Shown here one piece after another: positions 31,135 to 39,260 of a stretch of 64,000 nucleotides of DNA. Under the pieces are notes generated by a model. That model saw nothing but the letters and a program-made list of their open reading frames with translations. It was not told where the DNA came from and did not search any database. Each line of letters opens with the position of its first letter. The stretch's first letter is position 1. Source of the DNA: AP-15 sp963785565 (GTDB lineage: Bacteria > Pseudomonadota > Alphaproteobacteria > ATCC43930 > CGMCC-115725); assembly GCA_963785565.1 (NCBI GenBank), contig CAWAVV010000011.1, positions 186,001-250,000 of the forward strand. Direction: 5' to 3'. Made by a program: the position numbers and the translations under genes.

Positions 31135-31952
31135 CGCGGCGGGCCGGCAATGCTGCGCCAAGCCCGCGCCGCGGCGGCGATCACCGCCAAGGAAGCCTTG
31201 GCCCCGTCGGCTTCGCCCTTTTCGAAATCGCCTGCGACCACGGCCATCCGGTTCGTCACATGCGCGAAGCACAGAACCGGCTTCCCGCGCGCCCGGGCGA
31301 AAGCGTAGAGCGCCGCCGCTTCCATCTCGACAGCCAGGATATTTTGGGCACGGCACCTTTCGATCGCGCCGGAGGTCTCGCGAAATGGCGCATCAGTCGT
31401 CCACGAGGCGCCGCGGTAGACCGGTTCGGCCAGGTCCGAAAGGACGCCGAAAGCGCTGCCGGCCAGCGCGGCGTCCACCTCGGCAAATTCTGCCGGCGGC
31501 AAGTAATGGTAGCTCGTACCTTCATCGCGAAGGGCGCGATCGATCAGCACGAAATAGGGGGTTGGCCCGCGGGCGACGATCTGACCGGCCGAGGTCATGC
31601 TGATCAGCAGGCAGCAGCCGGAGACGAAGAGCTGTTCCGCGAGCAGCACCGCAAACGGGGCGCCGACCGCACAGCCGATAATGCCGAAACGCTCGGGGCC
31701 GTAGTCGAACTCGTAGAGATCGGTGTGGTAGCACGCCCAGCCTGGGGAACGCCGCGCCTCCCCGGCTCGGCGCAGCCCGCGCAGAATGTCACCGTCGGGG
31801 TCGAGGATGCAGATTTCAGGGACATCCGCGGCCGCCAGCCCCTTCTGGCGCCGCGCCTCGCGCAACAGGTTGGCCGGCTCGAAGACCGATGCCGCCGCAA
31901 AATCCTTGCCCGCCAGTATCGGCGGCACGGACGCGCGGCCGGCGTCGTTCAT
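31131..31952 (-). CDS. Nucleoside phosphorylase-like protein (273 aa)
   Basis: The protein has ERFGIIGCAVGAPFAVLLAE and LFVSGCCLLISMTSAGQIVA, matching the phosphate-site and core strands of the uridine/purine nucleoside phosphorylase (NP-I) superfamily. ILAVEMEAAALYAFAR is the conserved ribose-binding ExxAL/MEAAAL motif. It should cleave a nucleoside with phosphate to a base and sugar-1-phosphate. ATG 31952 is preceded by AAGGGA. This is the first gene of the six-gene operon and lies divergent from the PrpD gene, with about 150 bases of shared promoter region. The nucleoside could be a modified one produced by the radical SAM enzyme, which is inference only. Confidence 0.82.
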   Translation of the reverse strand: MNDAGRASVPPILAGKDFAAASVFEPANLLREARRQKGLAAADVPEICILDPDGDILRGLRRAGEARRSPGWACYHTDLYEFDYGPERFGIIGCAVGAPFAVLLAEQLFVSGCCLLISMTSAGQIVARGPTPYFVLIDRALRDEGTSYHYLPPAEFAEVDAALAGSAFGVLSDLAEPVYRGASWTTDAPFRETSGAIERCRAQNILAVEMEAAALYAFARARGKPVLCFAHVTNRMAVVAGDFEKGEADGAKASLAVIAAAARAWRSIAGPPR

Positions 31953-32100
31953 GTTTCCCTTGCTGGCCACAGTATCGGGACCGGTCAAGACCGCAGGATT
32001 TGCAGGGGCGATGGGCGAGGGTCCACGGACGCGCATGGTCGCAGAAATAGCGGGTATAACCTTAGCCACAGAGTTCAATTTCCTGTGAGAGGAAACCGCC

Positions 32101-33495
32101 ATGTCGCTGAGCCGCGAGTTCGCCGCGTTCGTCGCCAACCTCAAATACCAGGACCTGCCGCCCGCGGTGATCGACCGGGCCAAGGGCGTCACCTTGGAGG
32201 CATTGTCCTCGGCGCTCGTCGCGCACGACATGCCGGCCAGCAAACAGGCGCTGGGGCTGATGCAGGCGGAGGAAGCGGGCGGCGGCGGGGTTGCGAGCGT
32301 GCTGTGCAACGGCGCAAAACTCACCAAGGCCGGGGCCGCGTTTGTCAACACCGAGACGATCTTCGCCGGCGGCAAGTGGGACACTTTCCGCATGCTGACC
32401 CACCCCGGCACGGCGATCCTGCCGGCGGCTCTGGTGGCGGCGGAGGTGACCGGCGCTTCGGGCGAGGCGTTTCTGACCGCGGTCGCCGCCGGTTACGAGG
32501 TCATGGAGCGAATGGCCGCCGAGTTCATCCCGACGGTGATGTCGCGCGGCTTTCACGCCGGTCCGGTATTCGGCATCTTCGGCGCCGCGATCGCCGCTGC
32601 CAAGCTTGGCGGTCTCGACGAGAACCAGATCAACGGCGCGATCGCCCAATGCGTCAATCTCGCCGCCGGCAATCTCGAAGGCGCGCGCAGCGGGGGCCGC
32701 TCATTGCGCGAGGGCGGCGCGGTGCGCAATGCGCTGCTGGCGGTCGCATTGGCCAAGCACGGGACGCCGGGCGGCGAGACCACATTGGAAGGCGAGGCCG
32801 GCTTTTACCATGCCTATGCCGGCAACAATCGCGGCGAGCTGCGCTACAGCTTTACCGGCGACAACCGCGCCGACATGGCCAAGATTACCCAAGGCCTCGG
32901 CCGCGACTGGATCTTTCTCGAAACCCTGTACCGGATCTATTCGACCGCCGGCTACAACATCGCCCATATCGACGTGACCGCGAAACTGTGCGAGGAGCAC
33001 GACATCCGTCACCAGGACATCGACCATATCGAGGCCTTGGTCAACTGGCTGGAGACCGAATATCCGAGCCCGGCCTTTCCGAGCCGCGGCATCGACAACC
33101 CGCCGCAAATCGGCAGCACCCAGTATTTCACCGCCTATGGCGCCGTCGCGCGCGGCTATCCGCTGTTGCGCGGCGACCGGCCGGCCCCCGGCGAGAGCGA
33201 CCCGCCGGCGGTGCTCGAGCTGATGCACCGCGTAGCTCTGATCCCGACGGTGCGCCGCACCCTGTTCGGCCCGCGCATCACCGTGTTCTTGAAGGACGGC
33301 CCCAGTTTCACCAAAGAAGGCACCGGCCGCGAATTCATCTGGGACTTCGAGGAAGAAGCCCGGCGCATCCGCCCGGTCGCCCCCGGCCTTGCCATCTCCG
33401 AAGCGCAATTCGCGGAATTGATCGACACCTGCCGCCACCTCGACCGCGCCGAGCACGCCGCGCAAAAGCTGATCGCGTTGACCATCCCCGCCTGA
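32101..33495 (+). CDS. MmgE/PrpD-family protein (464 aa)
   Basis: The full-length protein matches the MmgE/PrpD fold: an N-terminal helical domain (LKYQDLPPAVIDRAKGVTLE), the G-x-x-x-THPGTAILPAALV block, ISRG-type VMSRGFHAGPVFGIFGAAIA with NQINGAIAQC, and a C-terminal alpha/beta domain. Characterised members include 2-methylcitrate dehydratase, iminodisuccinate epimerase and cis-aconitate decarboxylase. No methylcitrate synthase or methylisocitrate lyase is near, so the precise reaction is open. It has GTGAGAGGAAACC just before ATG 32101. Confidence 0.88.
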   Translation: MSLSREFAAFVANLKYQDLPPAVIDRAKGVTLEALSSALVAHDMPASKQALGLMQAEEAGGGGVASVLCNGAKLTKAGAAFVNTETIFAGGKWDTFRMLTHPGTAILPAALVAAEVTGASGEAFLTAVAAGYEVMERMAAEFIPTVMSRGFHAGPVFGIFGAAIAAAKLGGLDENQINGAIAQCVNLAAGNLEGARSGGRSLREGGAVRNALLAVALAKHGTPGGETTLEGEAGFYHAYAGNNRGELRYSFTGDNRADMAKITQGLGRDWIFLETLYRIYSTAGYNIAHIDVTAKLCEEHDIRHQDIDHIEALVNWLETEYPSPAFPSRGIDNPPQIGSTQYFTAYGAVARGYPLLRGDRPAPGESDPPAVLELMHRVALIPTVRRTLFGPRITVFLKDGPSFTKEGTGREFIWDFEEEARRIRPVAPGLAISEAQFAELIDTCRHLDRAEHAAQKLIALTIPA

Positions 33496-33513
33496 CGCCC
33501 TTACTCGCCGCGG

Positions 33514-34551
33514 TCACGGCTTGCGGAACGGGCTGACGATCGGCCGAGCTTCCGCATCGCCGCGGGCGAGCGGCGCCAGCCCGTAGAAATCCTCGATCGT
33601 CCGCAGGACGGAAAAATGGTCGATCCGGTCCTCGTATCGGCCCGGCGCGACCCCCTGCCCCGCCATCACCGTCGGTATCAGGTTGATGTAGCGCTTGGCG
33701 ACGCGCGCGCCCGTGGCGTCGGTGACCGGGGTATAATCGTCCTCGTCTTCATCCCAGGTGATGATCAGCAGGCTGTTGTGCGTCATCGCCCAGTGGCGGT
33801 AGGGCTCGATGTGGGCGCGCAGCCAGGCGTCCATCGCGAGACCGTAATTGGTCCCGGATGGAGCGGCCGATGATCCGTGCGCATCGTTGATCTGATTGGG
33901 TACGACGAAGGCGACCGTCGGCAACCGGGCAAAACCCGCTTCGTCGGCGGGAAAGGCGGTAAACGGCAGATTTACCGTGGAGGGCAGCTGGTTGCGGCCG
34001 ATGGCGGCGTCGCTCGCCGCCTGCCAATTGACCCATGGATTGTGCTTGCGCTGATAGTCGATGCCGCTTCCCGCTGGGCCGGTGTGCGAGATGCCGGTGA
34101 AGCCGGGATAAGGGAGATCCTCGGCATATCCGGCAAAGCTGTGGCCGGCGCGGATCAGCGCCGCCCCGAGATTGGGCGTGTCGAGAGGAGTGTCGGCCGG
34201 CGGGTCGTCGGTGCCGACCTGGGTATGACCGCCGACGATCGGGTTGGAGCCGTCGGGATTGCGTTTTGCCTGCGACCCGGTGCCTTGCGCGTCGCCCGAG
34301 AACAGCGCCAGGTAATTGGGCTGCGAGGGGTGGTCGATGGCGTGCGAATTGGTGAAGTTCGCGTTGTCGCGCATCAGACCGGTCAAATAGGTCAGTTCCG
34401 GGACGAGATTGCGCGGCGAGAGATTTTCTTCGATGACGATGACCACATGGTCCGGCGTCCATACCGCGGCCACAGCCGGCCATGCGGCGAACAGGACGAG
34501 CGCGCCCAACCCGCCGGCGATGGCGCGCCATGCTTGCCGGCAAAGTTCCAT
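33514..34551 (-). CDS. Secreted phosphoesterase (AcpA/phospholipase C-like, 345 aa)
   Basis: A signal peptide covers about the first 28 residues (ending VAAVW). The domain starts with DHVVIVIEENLSPRNLV and includes HAIDHPSQPNYLALFSGD, GSGIDYQRKHNPWVNW and LLIITWDEDEDDY. These are the metal and active-site segments of the PF04185 phosphoesterase family (acid phosphatases and phospholipase C). TPVTDATGARVAKRYINLIP ends the alkaline-phosphatase-like fold. It should hydrolyse phosphate esters in the periplasm. ATG 34551 is chosen because AAGGG precedes it; an ATG at 34569 has no ribosome-binding site. A broken copy of the first third lies at 35612-35953. Confidence 0.85.
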   Translation of the reverse strand: MELCRQAWRAIAGGLGALVLFAAWPAVAAVWTPDHVVIVIEENLSPRNLVPELTYLTGLMRDNANFTNSHAIDHPSQPNYLALFSGDAQGTGSQAKRNPDGSNPIVGGHTQVGTDDPPADTPLDTPNLGAALIRAGHSFAGYAEDLPYPGFTGISHTGPAGSGIDYQRKHNPWVNWQAASDAAIGRNQLPSTVNLPFTAFPADEAGFARLPTVAFVVPNQINDAHGSSAAPSGTNYGLAMDAWLRAHIEPYRHWAMTHNSLLIITWDEDEDDYTPVTDATGARVAKRYINLIPTVMAGQGVAPGRYEDRIDHFSVLRTIEDFYGLAPLARGDAEARPIVSPFRKP

Positions 34552-34559
34552 CCGGCTAC

Positions 34560-34860
34560 AACCCTTCATTGAGAAGCGAAAAAAGCTGGCTGCTTCTGCA
34601 GCAAATCAGCAGCGCGAAATCGTGCTCTGGTTGTAACCCCGCCTGACACAGCCGTCCCACCAGATTGCCCAAATCTCGGCAACGGCCACCCGCCCGCTTT
34701 GCGGCTTTTGCTGTTATTATGCAGCGAAATATCAGCTGTCCTTCGCTTCGTCCCGGATACAACCTTGCCGCCTATTATCCGGCCGCATCGATGGCAAAAG
34801 CATATGATGAGGATCATGGCAATTTTGACAGTCGCCGGTTCTGCTGAGAGGCAGCATTAT
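34560..34860. repeat. Copy A of a diverged segmental duplication
   Basis: Bases 34560-34620 upstream of the phosphoesterase recur, diverged, at about 35940-36010 (CAGCAAATCAGCAGC shared). Bases 34665-34860 recur at about 36865-37070; both begin CCCAAATC-CGGCAA and share GCAGCGAAATATCAGC. No gene is seen in 34552-34942 apart from these repeats. Confidence 0.7.
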
Positions 34861-34942
34861 CGCCCCTTCGCGCATCTTTACTTGATAATCCGGTCGTTGC
34901 CACTTACTAACCCACCAAAATACACGAGGGAGGATCAAGGTC

Positions 34943-35326
34943 ATGAGCGGTGTGACGGACCAACGAGAGGTGGCTGCCTGGTGCGGCGCCGTCCGATTTA
35001 TCGCTACTAGTCAACCGAAAGGCGTGTATTGGTGTCATTGTGAAAGCTGCCGTAAGCATAGCGGCGCACCCGCATCGGTTTTTGTCGCGTTCGAACGAAC
35101 GGCATATAGGGTCACGCGGGGCGAGATAACGAAATTCAATTCGACGCCGGGGCGAACCCGGCGCGGGTTCTGTGGCCGGTGCGGATCAACACTGACCTGC
35201 GAAAGCGCGAGCTTGCCGACTGAAACACATTTCGATATCGGCGCGTTTGATCGCGCGGCCGAGCTTAAGCCCACACGGCACGTATTTCGTGACGAACACC
35301 TGCCGTGGTTCCACATAGCGGCGTGA
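34943..35326 (+). CDS. GFA/CENP-V-type zinc protein (127 aa)
   Basis: Zinc-binding Cys residues occur as WCGAVRF (Cys14), YWCHCESCRKHSGAP (Cys31, 33, 36) and GFCGRCGSTL (Cys77, 80). This is the glutathione-dependent formaldehyde-activating (GFA/CENP-V) fold. The family is named after an enzyme thought to speed formaldehyde-glutathione adduct formation, but most members have no proven activity. The ATG at 34943 follows GGAGGATCAAGG. The gene sits between the two copies of the segmental duplication. Its neighbours are unrelated. Confidence 0.82.
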   Translation: MSGVTDQREVAAWCGAVRFIATSQPKGVYWCHCESCRKHSGAPASVFVAFERTAYRVTRGEITKFNSTPGRTRRGFCGRCGSTLTCESASLPTETHFDIGAFDRAAELKPTRHVFRDEHLPWFHIAA

Positions 35327-35611
35327 GCGCGCGATCTGCAAACAGGTCGCGGGCTCGCAATTCCGACGCCGGGAATTTGCTATTTAGATTTGCGAGCCAG
35401 GTGTAGGGCGGAACAGCGCAGCGCTATTCCGCCTCCACCAGTCCCGCCCGGGGCCCTTGCCCGGACTGTCGTAGCGTCGACGAGTGAGCAGCAAATGCGA
35501 AGGGCTCGCGGGTGAAAGGTCAACGCCGCGGCGATAAAGATCGTCGAAGAAGACACGGCGCCGGTAAACAAGGCGGAAGGCGCTGCGCTGTTGAGCCTAC
35601 AGTGGCTGGAT

Positions 35612-35953
35612 TGCGTTTTGACTCCGACCCGGTGCCTTGCGTATCGTCGGAGAACAGCGCCAGGTAATTGGGCTGCGAGGGGTGGTCGATGGCGTGCGAA
35701 TTGGTGAAGTTCGCATTGTCGCGCATCAGACCGGTCAAATAGGTCAGTTCCGGGACGAGATTGCGCGGCGAGAGATTTTCTTCGATGACGATGACCACAT
35801 GATCCGGCGTCCATACCGCGGCAGTCGCAGGCATGCGGCGACTAGGACGAGCGCGCCCAACCCGGCGGCGATGGCGCATGCTTGGCGGCAAAGTTCCACC
35901 TGTTCCCGAAACGGTGCCCAATGGGTCGATGAGGCATCCGCGCAACCTTTCAT
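35612..35953 (-). pseudogene. Truncated, frameshifted copy of the phosphoesterase N-terminus
   Basis: The frame carrying DHVVIVIEENLSPRNLV, TYLTGLMRDNANFTNS and SQPNYLALFSDDTQGTG is nearly identical to residues 15-85 of the phosphoesterase at 33514-34551. The start region is in a different frame (ELCRQACAIAAGLGALVLVA), so there is a shift near 35830. After KRNP the sequence leaves the match, and the remaining two thirds of the gene are absent. It is a duplication remnant. The DNA between 35327 and 35612 shows no other gene that I can support. Confidence 0.8.
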
Positions 35954-36060
35954 TGAGGAGATGAAAACAGCTGGCTGCTCCTGCAGCAAATCAGCAGCAA
36001 AAGACCTGTTTTGGTTGCAGTCTGCGCCAAACCCTAGCCGCTACACCCACCACAGCGTGC

Positions 36061-36525
36061 TCATCCGCCACAATGTTCCGACGCCCCATTGCTTACGATA
36101 ATTGCAACCATCCTGTTCTGCGCCTCTGCCTTTTCATCGGCAGTGGATGTAAATGGTAGGTGCTCACCGGTCCAGTGCAATTGCACCCGGTTCTCCGGCA
36201 CCTTGTTGGCATAGACAAGAGCCTCGAATACCGCTTCGGCGCGTCGTTGGGATAGGTGCGCATTAAAATCCGCAGAGCCAACCGAATCCGTCTTGCCAAC
36301 GATCGTGGCGACGAAGATTGGGGTGCTTTGCAGCAATGCGGCCACGTCGCGTATGTGGTTTCGGTCTTCGGGCGTCAACGCGTGACTGCTCGTGGAAAAA
36401 TAAACAAAATGGGTCGTACACGTCGGTGGCGGATTCTGCGTCTGCTGTGCTGTCGCAGCATGAGCTGCAAAAAGGCCCATAACCGCCGCAGCTGCAAGGC
36501 TCTTCGTTACTATGCTTCTTGACAT
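36061..36525 (-). CDS. OmpA-like peptidoglycan-binding protein (154 aa)
   Basis: From ATG 36525, after GGGGGGAG, the protein has a signal peptide ending ATAQQ. The OmpA C-terminal-like domain reads FVYFSTSSHALTPEDRNHIR, then IVGKTDSVGSADFNAHLSQR, RRAEAVFEAL and QNRMVAIIV. The TD-x-x-GS-x-x-x-N-x-x-LS-x-x-RA pattern is the peptidoglycan (meso-DAP) binding signature. It should sit in the periplasm attached to the cell wall. No lipobox is visible. It is embedded between the two halves of the segmental duplication. The longer upstream frame to 36729 is not convincing. Confidence 0.8.
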   Translation of the reverse strand: MSRSIVTKSLAAAAVMGLFAAHAATAQQTQNPPPTCTTHFVYFSTSSHALTPEDRNHIRDVAALLQSTPIFVATIVGKTDSVGSADFNAHLSQRRAEAVFEALVYANKVPENRVQLHWTGEHLPFTSTADEKAEAQNRMVAIIVSNGASEHCGG

Positions 36526-36864
36526 TGGCTCCCCCCTTTTCGGATTTGACCGGGATGGCCCATATAGCCGTCGATCCCCAGCCTTCTTGTCTAACCGTAG
36601 CCTTCGCCCAAGGCTCTTTCCAGCGATTTTGTTGGCGAGCGCCCCGCCGACGCCTTTACTTGGTGCAGCGATGGACGGAGTGTCGCGCCTTCTGGTCCGT
36701 GACGCTGGATTTCGACACACCTCTCCCACCGGAAGACGAGCAGGTCAGCCGAGCGGGCATCCTCGACATCGGGCCGGCGTCGATCGACGGCATCCCGGCT
36801 TTCGCGCACCAGGCCAGGAAATCCCGCATTGGTTGCAGCCCCCGCCTGATCCGCAGCCGTCCGA

Positions 36865-37070
36865 CCGGATGCCCAAATCCCGGCAATGGCCACCCGCCCG
36901 CTTCGCTGCTTTTGCTGTTATTTGCAGCGAAATATCAGCGATCGTTGGTTTCGTCCCGGTCAACCCTGCCGCCCATTACCTGGTCAGACCGAGGCAAAGG
37001 CATATCATGCGATCATGGCAATTTTGTCGTCGCCAGTTATGCCGGCAAGGCGCATTAGCGCCCATTCGGC
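36865..37070. repeat. Copy B of the segmental duplication
   Basis: This stretch matches 34665-34860 with many differences (shared GGCCACCCGCCCGCTT and GCAGCGAAATATCAGC, then CATATGATG/CATATCATGCG and ATGGCAATTTTG). The interval 36526-37101 holds no gene I can support. Possible peptide-like stretches at 36650-36850 match nothing known to me. Confidence 0.65.
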
Positions 37071-37101
37071 CGTTGAGCGAAAAAATCTGCACCGTCAGCG
37101 C

Positions 37102-38043
37102 TCATCCGCGCTCGACATAGCGTGACGCCGGAGACGCGGCGAATTTAGCCTCGATCATTGCTATAAATGCTGGTGCAATTTTTTTCCCAAGACTGCCTAG
37201 CCCTTCGACAGAGCTCCGTAAGGAGTCGTCCAGTACTATCCACTCCCCTTGCCAGTGCTCGTTAAAGCACATCTTCTCTGTTTGTAGGAATGGGAGCGCC
37301 CGCAGGATCATCCAAGCAATTTCGGTAAATCGGTTCATGTATATTGCAAATCCATCGTCGTCCATCCGCGGACCGACTGCGAATTCCTTTTTGTCTTGTA
37401 TCCATGCGTATAGCTCACGCATGGTGCTCAGTCGAGCACCATGCACCTGCATATTGAATACCCTGTTCCAGCGCTTTAAAGCCTCGATATGCTCGGCGTC
37501 AAGCCCTGAGTTTTTGCCAATCATCCGCTCGAAAATGAGCCTTTCTTCATCCTGACGGTGATACAAGACAGCTTTGTGGTCTTTTTCACCCCATGAGGCC
37601 GAGGCTGGTGGCTCCTTGAGGCCATAGAGGGCGGGAAAGGACGAAATACCCTCCACTACGGCGCCGAGGAAAATTGCCTGATCCTTGAGGTTACGCTGTA
37701 ACGCGTATCCGTCGAGAGGATAACCATTCACTGACAAAACCTCGGCGGCCCGCATACCTCGGAAATGAGTGACAAATTCTACAAGACATGGACCATAATA
37801 CGAATGTCCCGGCCAGCCGGTCTTGTAGTGGCCGGCAGCTGCTGAGCGAAGCGTCACAGCGAAAAAATCCATAAAACTATCGGCAAGGACGCGGTGGCCG
37901 TGGAACTTATCTACGAAGTAGGCTCCACAAATTTGCTCTTGCTTCATTGTGGAAGGTAATATACGTCCACCCACCACGCCGTTATAGGTAAAATGGTCTT
38001 CGAGGTTTCTCTGCCATTGCGCAACGTTCGTGCCCATTATCAT
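37102..38043 (-). CDS. Unrecognised 313-aa protein in a lower-GC block
   Basis: ATG 38043 (or 38037) starts a long intact frame. The protein is soluble and helix-rich, with RVLADSFMDFFAVTLRSAA, FVTHFRGMRAAEVLSVNGYP, LDGYALQRNLKDQAIFLG and MNRFTEIAWMILRALPFL. The last block resembles the 'NGYPLDAYALxRNLxEQ' region I know from DUF5677-like proteins, a family of unknown function, but this is a weak memory. The codon use is noticeably less GC-biased than in the surrounding genes, which suggests transfer. It is divergent from the coiled-coil membrane protein at 38479. No ribosome-binding site stands out. Confidence 0.75.
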   Translation of the reverse strand: MIMGTNVAQWQRNLEDHFTYNGVVGGRILPSTMKQEQICGAYFVDKFHGHRVLADSFMDFFAVTLRSAAAGHYKTGWPGHSYYGPCLVEFVTHFRGMRAAEVLSVNGYPLDGYALQRNLKDQAIFLGAVVEGISSFPALYGLKEPPASASWGEKDHKAVLYHRQDEERLIFERMIGKNSGLDAEHIEALKRWNRVFNMQVHGARLSTMRELYAWIQDKKEFAVGPRMDDDGFAIYMNRFTEIAWMILRALPFLQTEKMCFNEHWQGEWIVLDDSLRSSVEGLGSLGKKIAPAFIAMIEAKFAASPASRYVERG

Positions 38044-38478
38044 TCTTTCGTCAAAAATCCCCGACGGTACAATAACTACTGAATTAAATTACGATCGGCT
38101 CGATCTCTTTGGGCGTCATCGGCCGGCGATCGCAGAGTTGCGTCGTGCGTTTCGAGGTATGGTTTGCAATGGCAGCGGCTTTTCAAGGGTGCAACGGTTG
38201 ATGAGATAGGTTATGATCCCGTTCGTTCAAGCCCAACAACAAGCAGCGGGGACGGCGTCGGGTTATGAACCTCCACGCAATTCGATCGCGTCGTGCGCAG
38301 TATGTGGCCACCCTCGGGGCTCGATCGCGAGCTACTTGCCGCATTCCACGCGCGGAATCTTCATCACCAGAGCGATCAAGAACGGCGCCCGGCTCGAGAT
38401 TAGCGGAAAGCCGCTGGATACCACAATTTGGAGAAGGCCGCAGCTTTTTGCGGCCTATTAGTGAGGTTAGACCTTGCC
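38044..38478. other. Non-coding interval between two unrecognised genes
   Basis: I see no gene here. Short frames on both strands, including 38213-38461 on the plus strand, look like chance. A hairpin ends the interval (see 38435-38456). The AT content rises toward both divergent genes. Confidence 0.5.
38435..38456. terminator. Hairpin upstream of the coiled-coil gene
   Basis: AGGCCGCA (38435-38442) pairs exactly with TGCGGCCT (38449-38456) around a GCTTTT loop. No T-run follows on the plus strand. It lies 23 bases before the GTG of the next gene, so it may end transcription from upstream or fold in the leader. Confidence 0.45.
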
Positions 38479-38919
38479 GTGATTGACTGGAACGCGGTTC
38501 TTCCCAGGGAATGGTCGAGGATCCTTCCTTGGATCGGGGTTTCCGCAGCTGCTCTGATAGGGGCAGGCTGGGCGTTATTTTCATTCGGCTACTCGCGCGG
38601 GAAGGATGTCGCACAAGATCAGTTGGCCTATTACGAAAACACCACTGCGGCCAAGTTGCCAGAAGTCGGGGCGAATTTGCTGAAGATTTCTAACGATTTG
38701 CGTGATGGATTGCGCGTATATGAAGAAAATAAGACTCTTCGTACCAAAGTGAGATCATATCAAGATCAGATAGCCGAGGCCACAAAACATAGCGCCACGC
38801 TAGATGTTATAATCACTGATCTTCGTAAAAAAACAGCAGAGGATACGATGAAGCAGGGAGAACTACGGGACCAAATACATGCGTTAACTGGAGATCTCAC
38901 GAACGTTTTATCTGAGTAA
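38479..38919 (+). CDS. Unrecognised membrane-anchored coiled-coil protein (about 146 aa)
   Basis: GTG 38479 starts VIDWNAVLPREWSRILPW, then one strong membrane helix (IGVSAAALIGAGWALFSFGY) followed by SRGKDVAQDQ. The rest is a long, charged helical region (RDGLRVYEENKTLRTKVRSY, then IAEATKHSATLDVIITDLRK) that should form a coiled coil in the cytoplasm or periplasm. TTG codons upstream in the same frame are alternative starts. The AT content and AAA/AAG, ATA codons are unlike the flanks. I do not recognise a family. It pairs with the divergent 313-aa gene as part of the same foreign-looking block. Confidence 0.6.
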   Translation: MIDWNAVLPREWSRILPWIGVSAAALIGAGWALFSFGYSRGKDVAQDQLAYYENTTAAKLPEVGANLLKISNDLRDGLRVYEENKTLRTKVRSYQDQIAEATKHSATLDVIITDLRKKTAEDTMKQGELRDQIHALTGDLTNVLSE

Positions 38920-38931
38920 ATCGACAGCTGA

Positions 38932-39144
38932 AATGCTTATAAATGGCATAAGCGTAGGATTTTTGGCGATTATGGATCAGATAGGGTCATAATTATTTTT
39001 GACAATAGGGAATACCAAGATGGTCCAGGATATAGATTTATTATCAGTGATGATAACAGAAAATGCTTACTCACCATATTGTCGTTTGACTCTCCATCAT
39101 TTGCAGAGAAGGTGAAGTTTCAATTTTCTTGTGCTCCGAAATAA
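38932..39144 (+). pseudogene. Open frame without start codon, possible gene remnant
   Basis: Directly after the stop codons at 38917 and 38929, the same frame stays open for 70 codons without ATG, GTG or TTG near its beginning. It reads as protein-like (IFDNREYQDGPGYRFIISDD, then LSFDSPSFAEKVKFQFSC). It is strongly AT-rich. This may be the tail of a decayed gene that was once fused or adjacent. Alternatively it is an accident of low GC. Confidence 0.25.
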
Positions 39145-39260
39145 AAACTAACGTCTGTCCGGACGGCTCGCCTCGGACCCAAAAGGCTGTGATGACCGAG
39201 AGGACGCAGCCCGGTCGGGGACGGCACTGCCGCTGCCGAGCTGATCGCCAACGGGCTGGT

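Noticed and set aside
32000..32100. A -10-like TATAAC between the nucleoside phosphorylase and PrpD genes.
   Set aside because: No matching -35 box could be found, so it is not listed as a promoter.
36519..37058. A 179-aa plus-strand frame (VQRWTECRAFWSV, VTLDFDTPLPPED) upstream of the OmpA-like gene.
   Set aside because: It begins inside the OmpA start region and runs through the duplicated repeat; without a family match it is likely chance.
38183..38614. A 143-aa minus-strand frame and an 82-aa plus-strand frame between two unknown genes.
   Set aside because: They overlap each other on opposite strands, have odd composition and no start signals; neither can be supported.
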